NCBI RefSeq assembly: GCF_000235425.2
Contig: NZ_KI912266.1
Coordinates: forward strand, 2,476,305 to 2,540,304
DNA: 64,000 bases
Direction: 5' to 3'
From: Pseudofrankia saprophytica
Lineage (GTDB): Bacteria; Actinomycetota; Actinomycetes; Frankiales; Frankiaceae
The translations under genes and the position numbers were made by a program. Under the pieces are notes generated by a model that saw nothing but the letters and a program-made list of their open reading frames with translations, made no database searches and had not been told where the DNA came from. Of the stretch, positions 1 through 8,526 are shown piece by piece; position 1 is the stretch's first letter; each line of letters starts with the position of its first letter.

Positions 1-1604
1 GTCGCCCGACCGGTGACGTCGCCTGCGCCGTCGGCCGCGAGGACCTCGAGCGCGACGGTGCCCTCGTCGGCCCCGTCCGCGTCCTCAGCCAGCCCTGCGG
101 CGGCTGCCGCCGCGCCGGCGCCGCGGGTGCGCCGACGCGTCCTGGTCCGGGAGGCCGCCGCTTCCCTTGCCGCGGGACGGTCGGTGTCGCCCGGCTGGCC
201 CGCGGCGGGCCGGCCGCCGCGGCGCGCCTTGCGGCCGCCACCGAGATCCTCGATCTCCTCGGCGGCCAGCCCGGCGCGGGTACGGGCTGCGCGAGGCAGC
301 ACGCCGGTCGACCCGGCCGGGATGCCGAGCGCCTCGAACAGGTGCGGGGAGGTGGAGTACGTCTCCAGCGGCGCGTCGAACGGGAGCGCGAGCGCCCGGT
401 TCACCAGCTGCCAACGGGCCAGGTCGTCCCAGTCGACGAACGTGACCGCGACGCCGCTGCCGCCGGCCCGGCCGGTGCGGCCGATCCGGTGCAGGTAGAC
501 GCTCTCGTCCTCCGGGCACTGGTAGTTGACGACGTGGGTCACGCCGCCGATGTCGATGCCGCGGGCGGCGACGTCGGTGGCCACCAGCACGTCGATCTTG
601 CCGGCCCGGAACGCGCGCAGCGCCTGCTCGCGCTGGCCCTGGTTGAGGTCGCCGTGCACGGCGGCGGCGGCGAAGCCTCGGTTCGACAGGTCCTCGGCCA
701 CCTTGTCCGCGGTGCGCCTGGTCCGCACGAACACGATCGACAGCCCGCGGCCGTCGGACTGCAGGACCCTGGACAGCACTTCCATCTTGTCCAGCGCATG
801 CGCGCGGAAGACGTGCTGGCTGGTGGTCGGGACGGTGCGGCCCTCGTCGGGCTGCTCGGCGGTGACATGCACCGGCCGGATCATGAAGCGACGAGCGAGC
901 GCGATCACCGGACCGGGCATCGTCGCCGAGAACAGCATGGTCTGGCGACCGGCCGGCAGCAGCGAGACGATGCGCTCCACGTCCGGCAGGAAACCGAGGT
1001 CGAGCATCTCGTCGGCCTCGTCGAGCACCAGCGTCGCGACATTGCCCAGGTTGAGCGCGCGCTGACGGGCGAGGTCCAGCAGACGACCCGGGGTGCCGAC
1101 GACGACGTCGACGCCCGTGCGCAGGGCGGTCAGCTGCGGCTCGTAGGCCCGGCCGCCGTACACCGACAGGACGCGTATCTGCCGGCGTGCGCCCGCCCGC
1201 TCGAGGTCGGCCGTGACCTGGATGCACAGCTCACGAGTCGGCACGACGATGAGCGCCTGCGGGCGGCCATCGGCGCCCTCGTCCAGGCCGATGACCTTCT
1301 GGATGATGGGGATGCCAAAACCCAGCGTCTTGCCGGTGCCGGTGCGCGCCTGGCCGATGATGTCGGTACCGGCGAGCGCGAGCGGGAGCGTCAGCTCCTG
1401 GATGGGGAAGGGGTGGATAATGCCGGCGGCCGTGAGGGCGTCGACCGTCTCCTGACGAACGCCGAGATCGGCGAAAGTGATCTTTGGTTCGACGGTCGCC
1501 GGGACCTCTACCTGCTCCGAAGAGGCAGGGTCCGCGCCGGCCGGGGCAGCGTCAGTTGCGGAGGTGGTTTCGGTGATGGTTAGGGATGTGGCTGTGACGG
1601 ACAG
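1..1604 (-). CDS. DEAD-box ATP-dependent RNA helicase (C-terminus cut by window edge)
   Basis: RNA-unwinding ATPase of the RhlE/CsdA type. Visible in order: a Q-motif region ending in FPIQ, Walker A ARTGTGKT, PTREL, the DEADEMLDLGF motif II, SAT motif III, and the HRIGRTGRAG motif VI, followed by an Arg/Ala-rich basic tail that runs off the window. About 534 residues are present. The reading frame is closed by a TAG at about 1621, and no ATG, GTG or TTG lies between that stop and the helicase core. The only plausible start is CTG at 1604, 7 nt after AGGAG. M. tuberculosis has a DEAD-box helicase (Rv3211) in the matching place. Family certain; start codon inferred by elimination. Confidence 0.9.
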   Translation of the reverse strand, partial: MSVTATSLTITETTSATDAAPAGADPASSEQVEVPATVEPKITFADLGVRQETVDALTAAGIIHPFPIQELTLPLALAGTDIIGQARTGTGKTLGFGIPIIQKVIGLDEGADGRPQALIVVPTRELCIQVTADLERAGARRQIRVLSVYGGRAYEPQLTALRTGVDVVVGTPGRLLDLARQRALNLGNVATLVLDEADEMLDLGFLPDVERIVSLLPAGRQTMLFSATMPGPVIALARRFMIRPVHVTAEQPDEGRTVPTTSQHVFRAHALDKMEVLSRVLQSDGRGLSIVFVRTRRTADKVAEDLSNRGFAAAAVHGDLNQGQREQALRAFRAGKIDVLVATDVAARGIDIGGVTHVVNYQCPEDESVYLHRIGRTGRAGGSGVAVTFVDWDDLARWQLVNRALALPFDAPLETYSTSPHLFEALGIPAGSTGVLPRAARTRAGLAAEEIEDLGGGRKARRGGRPAAGQPGDTDRPAAREAAASRTRTRRRTRGAGAAAAAAGLAEDADGADEGTVALEVLAADGAGDVTGRA

Positions 1605-1997
1605 CGGGTCGCTCCTGGTCTACTCCTGAGCGGTGTCCGACGTTGAGGCGCCGCTCGCGACGTGCCGGGCCGCGCCAGCGACCCGATCGAGCGGGGTGGG
1701 CCAGCGGCCTCGAAACCAGTGATTTCGAAGCCAGCAGGTTGGCCCAGCAGCCCGGGGACCGGGGCGACGCGTTGCCTTCGGCGGCCGATCGGTCTGTGAT
1801 GACCACCGGCTACAACAAGGATAGCCTGTGTGACCGCTTGATGGGCGCGCTTCGCGACGATCGTGGCCCGTCCAGCGTTACTCAGACGGAACATGACCTG
1901 GCCCGTTGCCGTGGGCCGGGTGGCGAGGAGCGAGCGGCACCAACGGGTAACACGTCGGGTGACGACGTTGGATCAATCAGCCTGGGAGTTGAGGTAC
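1605..1997. other. Divergent intergenic region, helicase / ferritin-like protein
   Basis: A 393-base gap holding the promoters of two divergent genes. A short inverted repeat (TCGAAA/TTTCGA, loop of 7) lies at about 1711-1730. I see no convincing coding sequence; reading frames here are Arg-rich and lack codon bias. Confidence 0.4.
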
Positions 1998-2837
1998 GTG
2001 ACGGACAGCACAGTGCTTCCGGGGGCTGCGGGGTCCACAGGGACCGATGGGCACCCAGGTGCCCCTGCCGCTCCGCGAGACCCGCGAACGGCGCCCACGA
2101 CCGGGCTTCCGCGAACAGTTCCGGACGAGGCCGCGAACCCGGCCCGGGATGACCTGACCGGTGGAATGGCGACCGCTGGCGTGGTCGTCGAGCGGGGGGT
2201 CGTCGACGAGGCCGTCGTCGACCTGCTCGGGCTGATCGCCTATGGCGAGCTCACCGCGTTCGAGCGGCTGGCCACCGACGCGCGGATGGCACCGACGCTC
2301 TCCGACAAGATCTCGCTGGCGGCGATGGCGGCGGCGGAGTTCACGCACTTCGAGGCGATCAGCATGGCGCTCGCCGGCCGTGGCGTCGACCCGGAGGCGG
2401 CGATGGCGCCGTTCATCGGCCCGTTGACGGCCTTCCATGCCATGACCGCTCCGGCCGACTGGCTGGAGAGCCTGATCAAGGCCTATGTGGGCGACAGCAT
2501 CGCGGCGGACTTCTACCGCGCGATCGCGCACCGGCTCGACGACGACGCCCGGGCGCTCGTGCTCGATGTGCTCGCCGACACCGGGCACGCGGCCTTCGTG
2601 GTCGACCGGGTCCGGGCCGCGATTGCCGCCAACCCGGTGGCCGCCGGTCGGCTGGCCCTCTGGGCGCGCCGCCTGGTCGGTGAGGCGCTCAACCAGGCCC
2701 AGCAGGTCGCCGTGGAACGCGACGCCCTCACCGGCCTGCTCGTGGGCGTCGGCGACCTGGAGACGGTCGCAGCGATCTTCAACAGCATCATGAAAGCCCA
2801 CACGGAGCGGATGGCCGCGCTGGGCCTGTCGTCCTGA
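1998..2837 (+). CDS. Ferritin-like fold protein (MiaE-like family)
   Basis: 279-residue protein with a disordered Pro/Ala/Thr-rich N-terminus (about 60 residues) and an all-helical ferritin-like domain. Candidate di-iron ligands are the Glu of YGELTAFE, the EFTHFE segment, and later Asp/His pairs (DFYRAIAH, DTGHAAF). Such proteins are annotated in actinobacteria as tRNA-hydroxylase (MiaE)-like or ferritin-like, and usually sit beside the DEAD-box helicase, as here. The real substrate is unknown. The GTG start at 1998 is preceded by GAGG; an upstream ATG at 1863 lies in non-coding-looking sequence. It is convergent with the DUF3107 gene across a strong terminator. Confidence 0.8.
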   Translation: MTDSTVLPGAAGSTGTDGHPGAPAAPRDPRTAPTTGLPRTVPDEAANPARDDLTGGMATAGVVVERGVVDEAVVDLLGLIAYGELTAFERLATDARMAPTLSDKISLAAMAAAEFTHFEAISMALAGRGVDPEAAMAPFIGPLTAFHAMTAPADWLESLIKAYVGDSIAADFYRAIAHRLDDDARALVLDVLADTGHAAFVVDRVRAAIAANPVAAGRLALWARRLVGEALNQAQQVAVERDALTGLLVGVGDLETVAAIFNSIMKAHTERMAALGLSS

Positions 2838-2908
2838 CGCGCCCGGCCCGTCCTCATGGGCGGGTCTGTCCAACCCGGAACCGAACGGGGTCCGTCCTCC
2901 CGGAACGC

Positions 2909-2942
2909 CACTGGGGCGCGACCTCACGGTCGCGCCCCAGTG
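2909..2942. terminator. Bidirectional stem-loop between convergent genes
   Basis: A perfect 15-bp stem (CACTGGGGCGCGACC and its complement) with a 4-base loop lies between the convergent ferritin-like and DUF3107 genes. There is no clear U tract, which is common in high-GC actinobacteria. Confidence 0.75.
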
Positions 2943-3044
2943 GCTCGTGATCCCTGTGCCGGCTAGCTCCGAGTTCCAGCTTGCCGCGGTTCCAGTTGGC
3001 TTCGAGCTCCAGATCGAGCTGACGCGCTAGGAAGCGCTGATGCT

Positions 3045-3272
3045 CTAGGAAGAGCCGAAGCCGACGCGGCGGGACTCGGCCTCCGCGATCTCGATGTAGG
3101 CCAGCTTGGCGGCCGGGACGACCACCCTCCGGCCCTTCTCGTCCACCAGGGAGAGCAGTCCGTTGTCCGCGGCGAGGGCCGCGGCGACCGCCTCGGCGAC
3201 CTGGTCCGGTGTCTGAGCGCTCTCGAGCACCAGCTCCCGGCCGACGTTCTGCACGCCGATCTTGACCTCCAC
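3045..3272 (-). CDS. DUF3107 family protein
   Basis: 75-residue conserved actinobacterial protein. It begins VEVKIGVQNVGRELVLES and ends with the family-typical segment AYIEIAEAESRRVGFG, and its length matches the family (about 75 aa). GTG at 3272 is chosen because GGCGAGG lies 8 bases upstream; a longer reading frame upstream (to 3494) is Arg-rich and does not match the family. Function unknown; M. tuberculosis Rv3208A is the equivalent, next to a TetR gene as here. Probably co-transcribed behind the TetR gene, though the gap is 336 bases. Confidence 0.88.
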   Translation of the reverse strand: MEVKIGVQNVGRELVLESAQTPDQVAEAVAAALAADNGLLSLVDEKGRRVVVPAAKLAYIEIAEAESRRVGFGSS

Positions 3273-3608
3273 CCGGATGACCTCGCCTTCGTCTGCACTG
3301 CGGGCTGATAGTTGCCGTCGGTAGTTGCCGTCGGGCCTCCGGCCGCGGGGGGACTTCGCCATTGTCGCGGCCGGGTCCCCAGGGATCGGCGTCAACCGGT
3401 CCCTGGTGGAGCGTCTTCGTCCGGGGCGTCCGCCGGATGAGCGACGAACGTGGCCGGCGGGCGCGCACCGCCGCCGGGCGATTACCGGACACACTATGGC
3501 CCTGGTAGCCCCGGCGGCTGACCCGAGTCGTCGTGTTCGCTCCCGGCACAGCGGCCATCGCCCGCTCGTGCGTCGCCCGAGAACGGGTCGCGGTGCCGGG
3601 CGCGCGAA

Positions 3609-4301
3609 TCAGCCGGCGTCGGCGTCGACGTCCGCGGCCGGCTCGGCGTCGTCGGCGGTGGCCGCGGCGGCCGAGCTGCGGGGGTAGCCGCCGATTCCGT
3701 GCCAGGCGAGCTCACTCATCGCCTCGACAGCTCGCTCCGGCGCCACCGTGCCACCGCGTACGAGCCACCAGCGCGAGCACGTCTCGGCGAGCCCAACCAG
3801 ACCGACCGCCAGCAGGTCGGCCTCGTCCTGGGACAGCCCCGTGTCGGCGACGATCGTCGCGGCGATCGCGCGCACGCACCGGGCGAAGGCGTCCTCGACC
3901 CGCTTGCGGACCGCCGGCTCGCTGCGCAGGTCGGACTCCAGCACCAGCTGGTGGGCGCCGCTCGGGTCGTTGACGAAGTCGAAGTAGGCCCGGACCGAGC
4001 GTTCCACCCGCAGGCGGTTGTCGGTCGTCGACGCGAGCGCCTCACGCACACTGCTGACGAGCTTCTCGGAGTGCTCGTCGAGCAGCGCCAGGTACAGGTC
4101 GAGCTTGCCGGGGAAGTGCTGGTAAAGCACGGGCTTGCTGACGCCGGCCCGCTCGGCGATCTCGTCCATGGCGGCGGCGTGGTAGCCCTGCGCGACGAAT
4201 ACCTCGCGCGCGGCGCCGAGCAGCTGGAAGCGACGGGCAGTGCGCGGGAGGCGGGGCGTCCTGCCTGGGCGCGACTGCGGCGCTGCCGGCTCGACGGTCA
4301 C
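3609..4301 (-). CDS. TetR/AcrR family transcriptional regulator
   Basis: 230-residue one-domain repressor. A Pro/Arg-rich start is followed by a TetR helix-turn-helix (about residues 22-65), with REVFVAQGYHAAAMDEIAE and GVSKPVLYQHFPGK as recognition motif. The C-terminal helical ligand-binding/dimer domain ends in a disordered Ala/Asp-rich tail. GTG at 4301 has AGGAGG 5 bases upstream; the frame extends further upstream without coding character. It corresponds in position to Rv3208 of M. tuberculosis. Ligand and targets are unknown. The 62-aa acidic gene lies 97 bases upstream on the same strand. Confidence 0.88.
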   Translation of the reverse strand: MTVEPAAPQSRPGRTPRLPRTARRFQLLGAAREVFVAQGYHAAAMDEIAERAGVSKPVLYQHFPGKLDLYLALLDEHSEKLVSSVREALASTTDNRLRVERSVRAYFDFVNDPSGAHQLVLESDLRSEPAVRKRVEDAFARCVRAIAATIVADTGLSQDEADLLAVGLVGLAETCSRWWLVRGGTVAPERAVEAMSELAWHGIGGYPRSSAAAATADDAEPAADVDADAG

Positions 4302-4398
4302 AACCACCTCCTGTTCGATCTCGACAACACTACTCACCCAGGTGGCCGGGTGCCCCGCCTCGGGGGGACACGCCACCCGCGCCACCACCAAGCGGCTG

Positions 4399-4587
4399 TC
4401 AGCGGTAGGCGTCCTCGTCCTCCTCCTCCACCTCCAGGCTCTGCTCGACCGCGTCGTACTCATCGGCCTCGGCGGCAACGGGCGGCGGGGCCGGCGGGTC
4501 GTCCAGACGGGTCTCGCGCATTTCACGCGCCTGCTCCGCGGCGTCGGCGTCCGGCACGTCGAGCGGAAGTTCGGTCGGTGCGCTCAT
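4399..4587 (-). CDS. Small acidic conserved protein
   Basis: 62-residue, very acidic protein (MSAPTELPLDVPDADAAEQ at the start, Glu/Asp-rich C-terminus ending DEDAYR). GGAGGG lies just before the ATG, and composition differs sharply from the Arg/Pro-rich off-frame reads, so I take it as real. It resembles short acidic proteins seen beside TetR regulators in other actinobacteria, but I know no function. Likely first gene of a unit with the TetR gene. Confidence 0.7.
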   Translation of the reverse strand: MSAPTELPLDVPDADAAEQAREMRETRLDDPPAPPPVAAEADEYDAVEQSLEVEEEDEDAYR

Positions 4588-4675
4588 GGTCCCTCCACGT
4601 CATAGCGGGAGACCACGGCATACCCAGGCGAGCGCGGCCTGAACGCCCGTCCGGGCAGGCTCCGACCCGGGCCCC

Positions 4676-4712
4676 TCGGTGGTCGGCGGTGGTTGGTGGT
4701 GGTTGGCGTTGG
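4676..4712 (+). repeat. GGT/GGTT-rich simple repeat
   Basis: Short G-rich stretch made of repeated GGTGGTTGG-like units in the intergenic region after the LigD-polymerase gene. It could form a two-layer G-quadruplex; no function is evident. Confidence 0.4.
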
Positions 4713-4770
4713 TCGGCCTTCGGCCTTCGGCGTCGGTCGTCGGGACGGGCGCTGGAGATGGTGCCGATCG

Positions 4771-5655
4771 TCAGGACAGCAGCGGAGCGAACAGGTCTCC
4801 GTGTGCCTGGACGCGGTCGAGGACCTGGCCAGCGGTGAAGGCGAGGTCGCGGGCCTCCTTGGCGGCCGCGACCTCGTCCCAGGTCACCGGGGTCGAGACC
4901 GTCGGCGCGGCCCTGGCTCGCAGGGAGTAGACGGAGACGGTCGTCTTCGCGGGGTTGTTCTGCGACCAGTCGAGCAGCACCCGGCCGCCGCGCAGGTCCT
5001 TGCGCATGTTCGACACCACCAGGTCCGGATGGTCCTTGGACAGCCGTTCGGCGATGATCCGCATGTCGTCGCGCACCCGCATGCTTTCGCGCCCGTCATC
5101 CACCCTGCCGTACACCTGCAGGCCCTTGGACCCGCTGGTCTTCACGCACAGCGGCTCGGGCAGGACGTCACGCAGCAGCAGCGCGACCCGCGCGCAGTCG
5201 AGCACATCGGTCCCTGGACCGGGATCGAGGTCCGCGACGAGGATGTCCGGTCTGCCGGTCGAGACCCGCCACATGGGGGTGTGCATCTCCAGCGCTGCGA
5301 GGTTCGCCAGCCACACCAGCGTGGCCTGGGCATCGGCCACCAGATAGTCGATCGTGCGGCGGTTCTTCGTCGACCCGGGTGACGGCAGGGTCGCGACCGG
5401 CACCCAGTCCGGGCGGTGCGCGGGGGCGTTCTTGCTGAAGAAGCCCTCGCCCGCCACCCCTTCGGGGAAGCGCACCACCGTCAGCGGGCGGTCGGCGAGG
5501 TGCGGGAGCAGGACGTCGGCGATCCGGGTGTAGTAGTCAATGACCTCGGCCTTTGTCGTCCCAGTGGCCGGATAGAGCACTTTGTTCAGATTGGACAGCT
5601 TCAGCCGCCGACCGGCCACCTCGACGGTGGTGCTCGCGCCGCTCGCCTCACCCAT
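4771..5655 (-). CDS. Stand-alone LigD-type DNA polymerase/primase (NHEJ)
   Basis: 294-residue polymerase domain of the LigD family, which adds nucleotides at broken ends during bacterial non-homologous end joining. Visible motifs: a KVLYPATG-type N-terminal segment, FFSKNAP, the DxD metal site in VADLDPGPG, the KTSGSKGLQVY segment, and VLLDWSQNNPAKT with the third acidic position. Ligase and phosphoesterase domains are absent, so a separate ligase must be elsewhere. The ATG at 5655 has GGGAGG 5 bases upstream; an earlier in-frame start adds about 33 Arg-rich residues. It is divergent from ku. Confidence 0.92.
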   Translation of the reverse strand: MGEASGASTTVEVAGRRLKLSNLNKVLYPATGTTKAEVIDYYTRIADVLLPHLADRPLTVVRFPEGVAGEGFFSKNAPAHRPDWVPVATLPSPGSTKNRRTIDYLVADAQATLVWLANLAALEMHTPMWRVSTGRPDILVADLDPGPGTDVLDCARVALLLRDVLPEPLCVKTSGSKGLQVYGRVDDGRESMRVRDDMRIIAERLSKDHPDLVVSNMRKDLRGGRVLLDWSQNNPAKTTVSVYSLRARAAPTVSTPVTWDEVAAAKEARDLAFTAGQVLDRVQAHGDLFAPLLS

Positions 5656-5930
5656 TCGCGCCTCCCGCGCTCTGCCCTCACGTCCGTGCCGACCAGCCGC
5701 CGGAACGCCTCGGCACGACCCAGCGTCTCGCGGGAAGCGCCCAGGCGGGCTCATTCCGACCGCACCCGCGCGGACGGCGCGGGGACGCGGCTGGCTGGCT
5801 CCCTTGCGCGGCGGTCCGGCTTCCTTCTATCGACGGCGTTCGTGGCCTCCACTCATCGGTGCCGGGCGCGGCGCTGGCCGCCTCGTCGGCGGCCCGGGCT
5901 CGGGTAAAAGCGCAGGTCAACGGAATCGAA

Positions 5931-5944
5931 CGAACATATGTTCG
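5931..5944. promoter_or_regulatory. LexA (SOS) box upstream of ku
   Basis: CGAACATATGTTCG is a perfect 14-bp palindrome and a full match to the Gram-positive/actinobacterial LexA consensus CGAACRNRYGTTYG. It lies 75 bases before the ku ATG and about 275 bases before the divergent polymerase start. The AT-rich TAAGTT just after it could be a -10 element. Confidence 0.75.
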
Positions 5945-6019
5945 AATAAGTTTCCGTGATCCGGCAGACACGACGCGGCGCGTGCCTCACCATGAGAGTG
6001 ACGGGAGGTGACCTGAAAC

Positions 6020-7087
6020 ATGCGTTCGATCTGGAAGGGCGCCATCAGCTTCGGCCTCGTCTCGATCCCTGTGAGGTTGTACTCGGCCACCGAGGAACGG
6101 GACGTCGCCTTTCACCAGGTCCGACGCTCGGACGGGTCTCGAATTCGTTACAAGCGGGTCGCCGCGGCCGATGGCGAGGAGGTCCCGTACTCCGAGATCG
6201 CGAAGGGCTACGAGCTGACGGACGGCGAGACCGTCGTCCTGACGGACGAGGACTTCGCGAACCTGCCGCTGTCGACGTCCCGAGCGATCGAGGTACTGGA
6301 GTTCGTGCCGCTGGAGCAGGTCGACCCGATCTACTTCGCGAAGAGCTACTACCTGGAACCGGACAAGCTGGCGGCCAAGCCGTACGTGCTGCTGCGCGAC
6401 GCGCTGGAGTCGTCCGGGCGGGTCGCGCTGGTGAAGATCGCCCTGCGGCAGCGCGAGCAGTTGGCGACGCTGCGGGTCCGCGACGGCGTCTTCGTGCTGG
6501 AGACCATGCTCTGGCCGGACGAGGTGCGCGTGCCCGACTTCCCGTTCGTGGAGCAGGACATCGAGGTCCGCCCGCAGGAGCTGGCGATGGCGGGCTCGCT
6601 GATCGAGACGCTCGCCGGCGACTTCGACCCGACGAAGTTCGGTGACGAGTACCGCGCGGCGCTCCTGCAGGTGATCGACGCCAAGATCGCCGGCAGGGAG
6701 ATCGTGGCTCCGCCGGAGCAGGAGAAGGCCGCGCCGGCCGGCGACCTGATGGCCGCGCTGCGGGCCAGCATCGAGGCGGCGCGGGCAGGCCGACCGTCGA
6801 GCGGCGCCGCGCCGCCGGCCGGGGCCGGCAAGGAAGCGCGAGCCGGTAAGGAAGCGGAGCCGGCCGAAGTGGAGCCGGCCGAGGTCGAGGTCGAGGCCAA
6901 GGAGCCGGCGGCGGCCGGGGGTAAGGGCAGGTCCGGCGCCAAGAAGGCCGCCGCCAAGACCGGCTCGTCCAGGTCCGCCCCGGCCAAGACGGCGTCGAAG
7001 TCCGCGTCGACCGGGCAGAAGACGGCTCCGGGCAAGAGCGCGCCGGCCAAGACGCCGGCCAAGGCGTCCACTCGCCGCTCGGCCTGA
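6020..7087 (+). CDS. ku: Non-homologous end-joining protein Ku
   Basis: 355-residue DNA-end-binding homodimer protein that recruits LigD-type enzymes to double-strand breaks. The N-terminal 255 residues are a canonical bacterial Ku core (MRSIWKGAISFGLVSIPVRL at the start, then YYLEPDK and the RDGVFVLETMLWPDEVR segment). The tail (about 275-355) is a low-complexity Lys/Ala/Pro-rich extension, typical of actinobacterial Ku proteins, that likely aids DNA binding. AGGTGA lies 8 bases before the ATG. It is divergent from the LigD-type polymerase gene and preceded by a consensus LexA box. Confidence 0.96.
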   Translation: MRSIWKGAISFGLVSIPVRLYSATEERDVAFHQVRRSDGSRIRYKRVAAADGEEVPYSEIAKGYELTDGETVVLTDEDFANLPLSTSRAIEVLEFVPLEQVDPIYFAKSYYLEPDKLAAKPYVLLRDALESSGRVALVKIALRQREQLATLRVRDGVFVLETMLWPDEVRVPDFPFVEQDIEVRPQELAMAGSLIETLAGDFDPTKFGDEYRAALLQVIDAKIAGREIVAPPEQEKAAPAGDLMAALRASIEAARAGRPSSGAAPPAGAGKEARAGKEAEPAEVEPAEVEVEAKEPAAAGGKGRSGAKKAAAKTGSSRSAPAKTASKSASTGQKTAPGKSAPAKTPAKASTRRSA

Positions 7088-7245
7088 CCGCCTTCCGGCA
7101 GCGCCGGGAACATCTGGCCTCGCGGGCGCGCTGCATCTCAGGTCGTGGACCTCCACCCTTGGCTGGGCAGGCCGGCGGTGGAGTCAACTGTGGCATCGTC
7201 GAAGGGGCTGTCCCCGCCCGGCGATGCCGATAGCAAGGAGCACGC

Positions 7246-8421
7246 GTGTCCCTTCCACCTCTGGTGGAGCCCGCCGACGGGCTCTCCGTCGACGAGGTCC
7301 GCCGATACTCCCGACACCTGATCATTCCGGATGTCGCGATGGACGGGCAGAAGCGCCTCAAGAACGCCAAGGTCCTGGCGGTCGGCGCGGGTGGCCTCGG
7401 ATCGCCGACCCTCATGTACCTGGCCGCCGCCGGGGTCGGGACGCTCGGCATCGTCGAGTTCGACACCGTCGACGAGTCGAACCTGCAGCGGCAGATCATC
7501 CACGGCCAGTCCGACGTCGGCCGGAGCAAGGCGGAGTCAGCGCGCGACAGCGTTCGGGAGATCAACCCGTACGTCAACGTCGTGCTGCACGAGACGCGAC
7601 TCGACATCGACAACGTCATGGAGATCTTCAGCCAGTACGACCTGATCGTCGACGGCACCGACAACTTCGCGACCCGTTACCTGGTCAACGACGCCGCGGT
7701 GCTGCTCGGCAAGCCCTACGTCTGGGGCTCGATCTACCGGTTCGACGGGCAGGCCAGCGTCTTCTGGGCCGAGCACGGCCCGTGCTACCGCTGCCTCTAC
7801 CCGGAGCCGCCGCCGCCCGGCATGGTTCCGTCCTGCGCCGAGGGCGGGGTGCTCGGCGTGCTGTGCGCGTCGATCGGCTCGATCCAGGCCACCGAGGCCA
7901 TCAAGGTGCTGACCGGCGTGGGCGACTCGCTGGTCGGCCGGCTGATGGTCTATGACGCCCTGGAGATGAGCTACCGCACGATCAAGGTCCGCAAGGACCC
8001 GGAGTGCCCGCTGTGCGGCAAGAACCCGTCGATCACCACGCTCATCGAGGACTACGAGGCGTTCTGCGGCGTGGTCTCCGAGGAGGCGCAGCTCGCCGCC
8101 GCCGGCTCGACGATCACCGCGTCCGAGCTCAAGGAGTGGCTGGACGAGGGCGCCGCGATCGAGCTGGTCGACGTCCGTGAGCCAGCCGAGTGGGAGATCG
8201 TCCGGATCCCCGGCGCGCGGTTGATCCCCAAGGGTGACCTGCCCGCCCACCTGTCGGAGCTGCCGCAGGACAAGCGGGTCGTCGTCTACTGCAAGTCCGG
8301 CGTCCGCTCGGCCGACGCGCTCGCCACCCTGAAGGGCGCCGGCTTCTCGTCGGCCGTGCACGTCCAGGGCGGCGTCACCGCCTGGGCCACCCAGGTCGAC
8401 AAGACCCTCCCGGTCTACTAG
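7246..8421 (+). CDS. moeZ: Adenylyltransferase/sulfurtransferase MoeZ
   Basis: 391-residue E1-like enzyme that adenylates the C-terminus of ubiquitin-fold sulfur carriers and then transfers sulfur to them (molybdopterin, thiamine, cysteine routes). The N-terminal ThiF/MoeB domain shows GAGGLG (about residue 47), the NLQRQ arginines, GRSKAE and DGTDNF. Zinc cysteines are in PCYRCLYP and CPLCG. The C-terminal rhodanese domain carries its active Cys in VVYCKSGVRS (about residue 345). GTG at 7246 has AAGGAG 6 bases upstream. It is followed by a strong hairpin and then the alkyltransferase-like gene, an order also known in Mycobacterium and Streptomyces. Confidence 0.95.
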   Translation: MSLPPLVEPADGLSVDEVRRYSRHLIIPDVAMDGQKRLKNAKVLAVGAGGLGSPTLMYLAAAGVGTLGIVEFDTVDESNLQRQIIHGQSDVGRSKAESARDSVREINPYVNVVLHETRLDIDNVMEIFSQYDLIVDGTDNFATRYLVNDAAVLLGKPYVWGSIYRFDGQASVFWAEHGPCYRCLYPEPPPPGMVPSCAEGGVLGVLCASIGSIQATEAIKVLTGVGDSLVGRLMVYDALEMSYRTIKVRKDPECPLCGKNPSITTLIEDYEAFCGVVSEEAQLAAAGSTITASELKEWLDEGAAIELVDVREPAEWEIVRIPGARLIPKGDLPAHLSELPQDKRVVVYCKSGVRSADALATLKGAGFSSAVHVQGGVTAWATQVDKTLPVY

Positions 8422-8439
8422 GCCGATCCAGCCCGTCAC

Positions 8440-8482
8440 GAGGGCCCCGGTGCCGACGAACCTGGTCGGTACCGGGGCCCTC
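8440..8482. terminator. Stem-loop terminator after moeZ
   Basis: An 18-bp stem (GAGGGCCCCGGTGCCGAC paired with its near-complement, one G-T pair) with a 7-base loop starts 18 bases after the moeZ stop. Confidence 0.75.
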
Positions 8483-8526
8483 GGCCGGTTTGCGGGGCTG
8501 TCGGACCTCGCTGGCATGCTGCCCCC

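Noticed and set aside
3273-3494. Longer version of the DUF3107 protein
   Set aside because: The added N-terminus is Arg/Pro-rich and the family is about 75 residues; GTG 3272 has a good ribosome site.
4676-4712. Strong G-quadruplex or regulatory element after the LigD-type gene
   Set aside because: Only two-base G runs; weak evidence, kept as a simple repeat.
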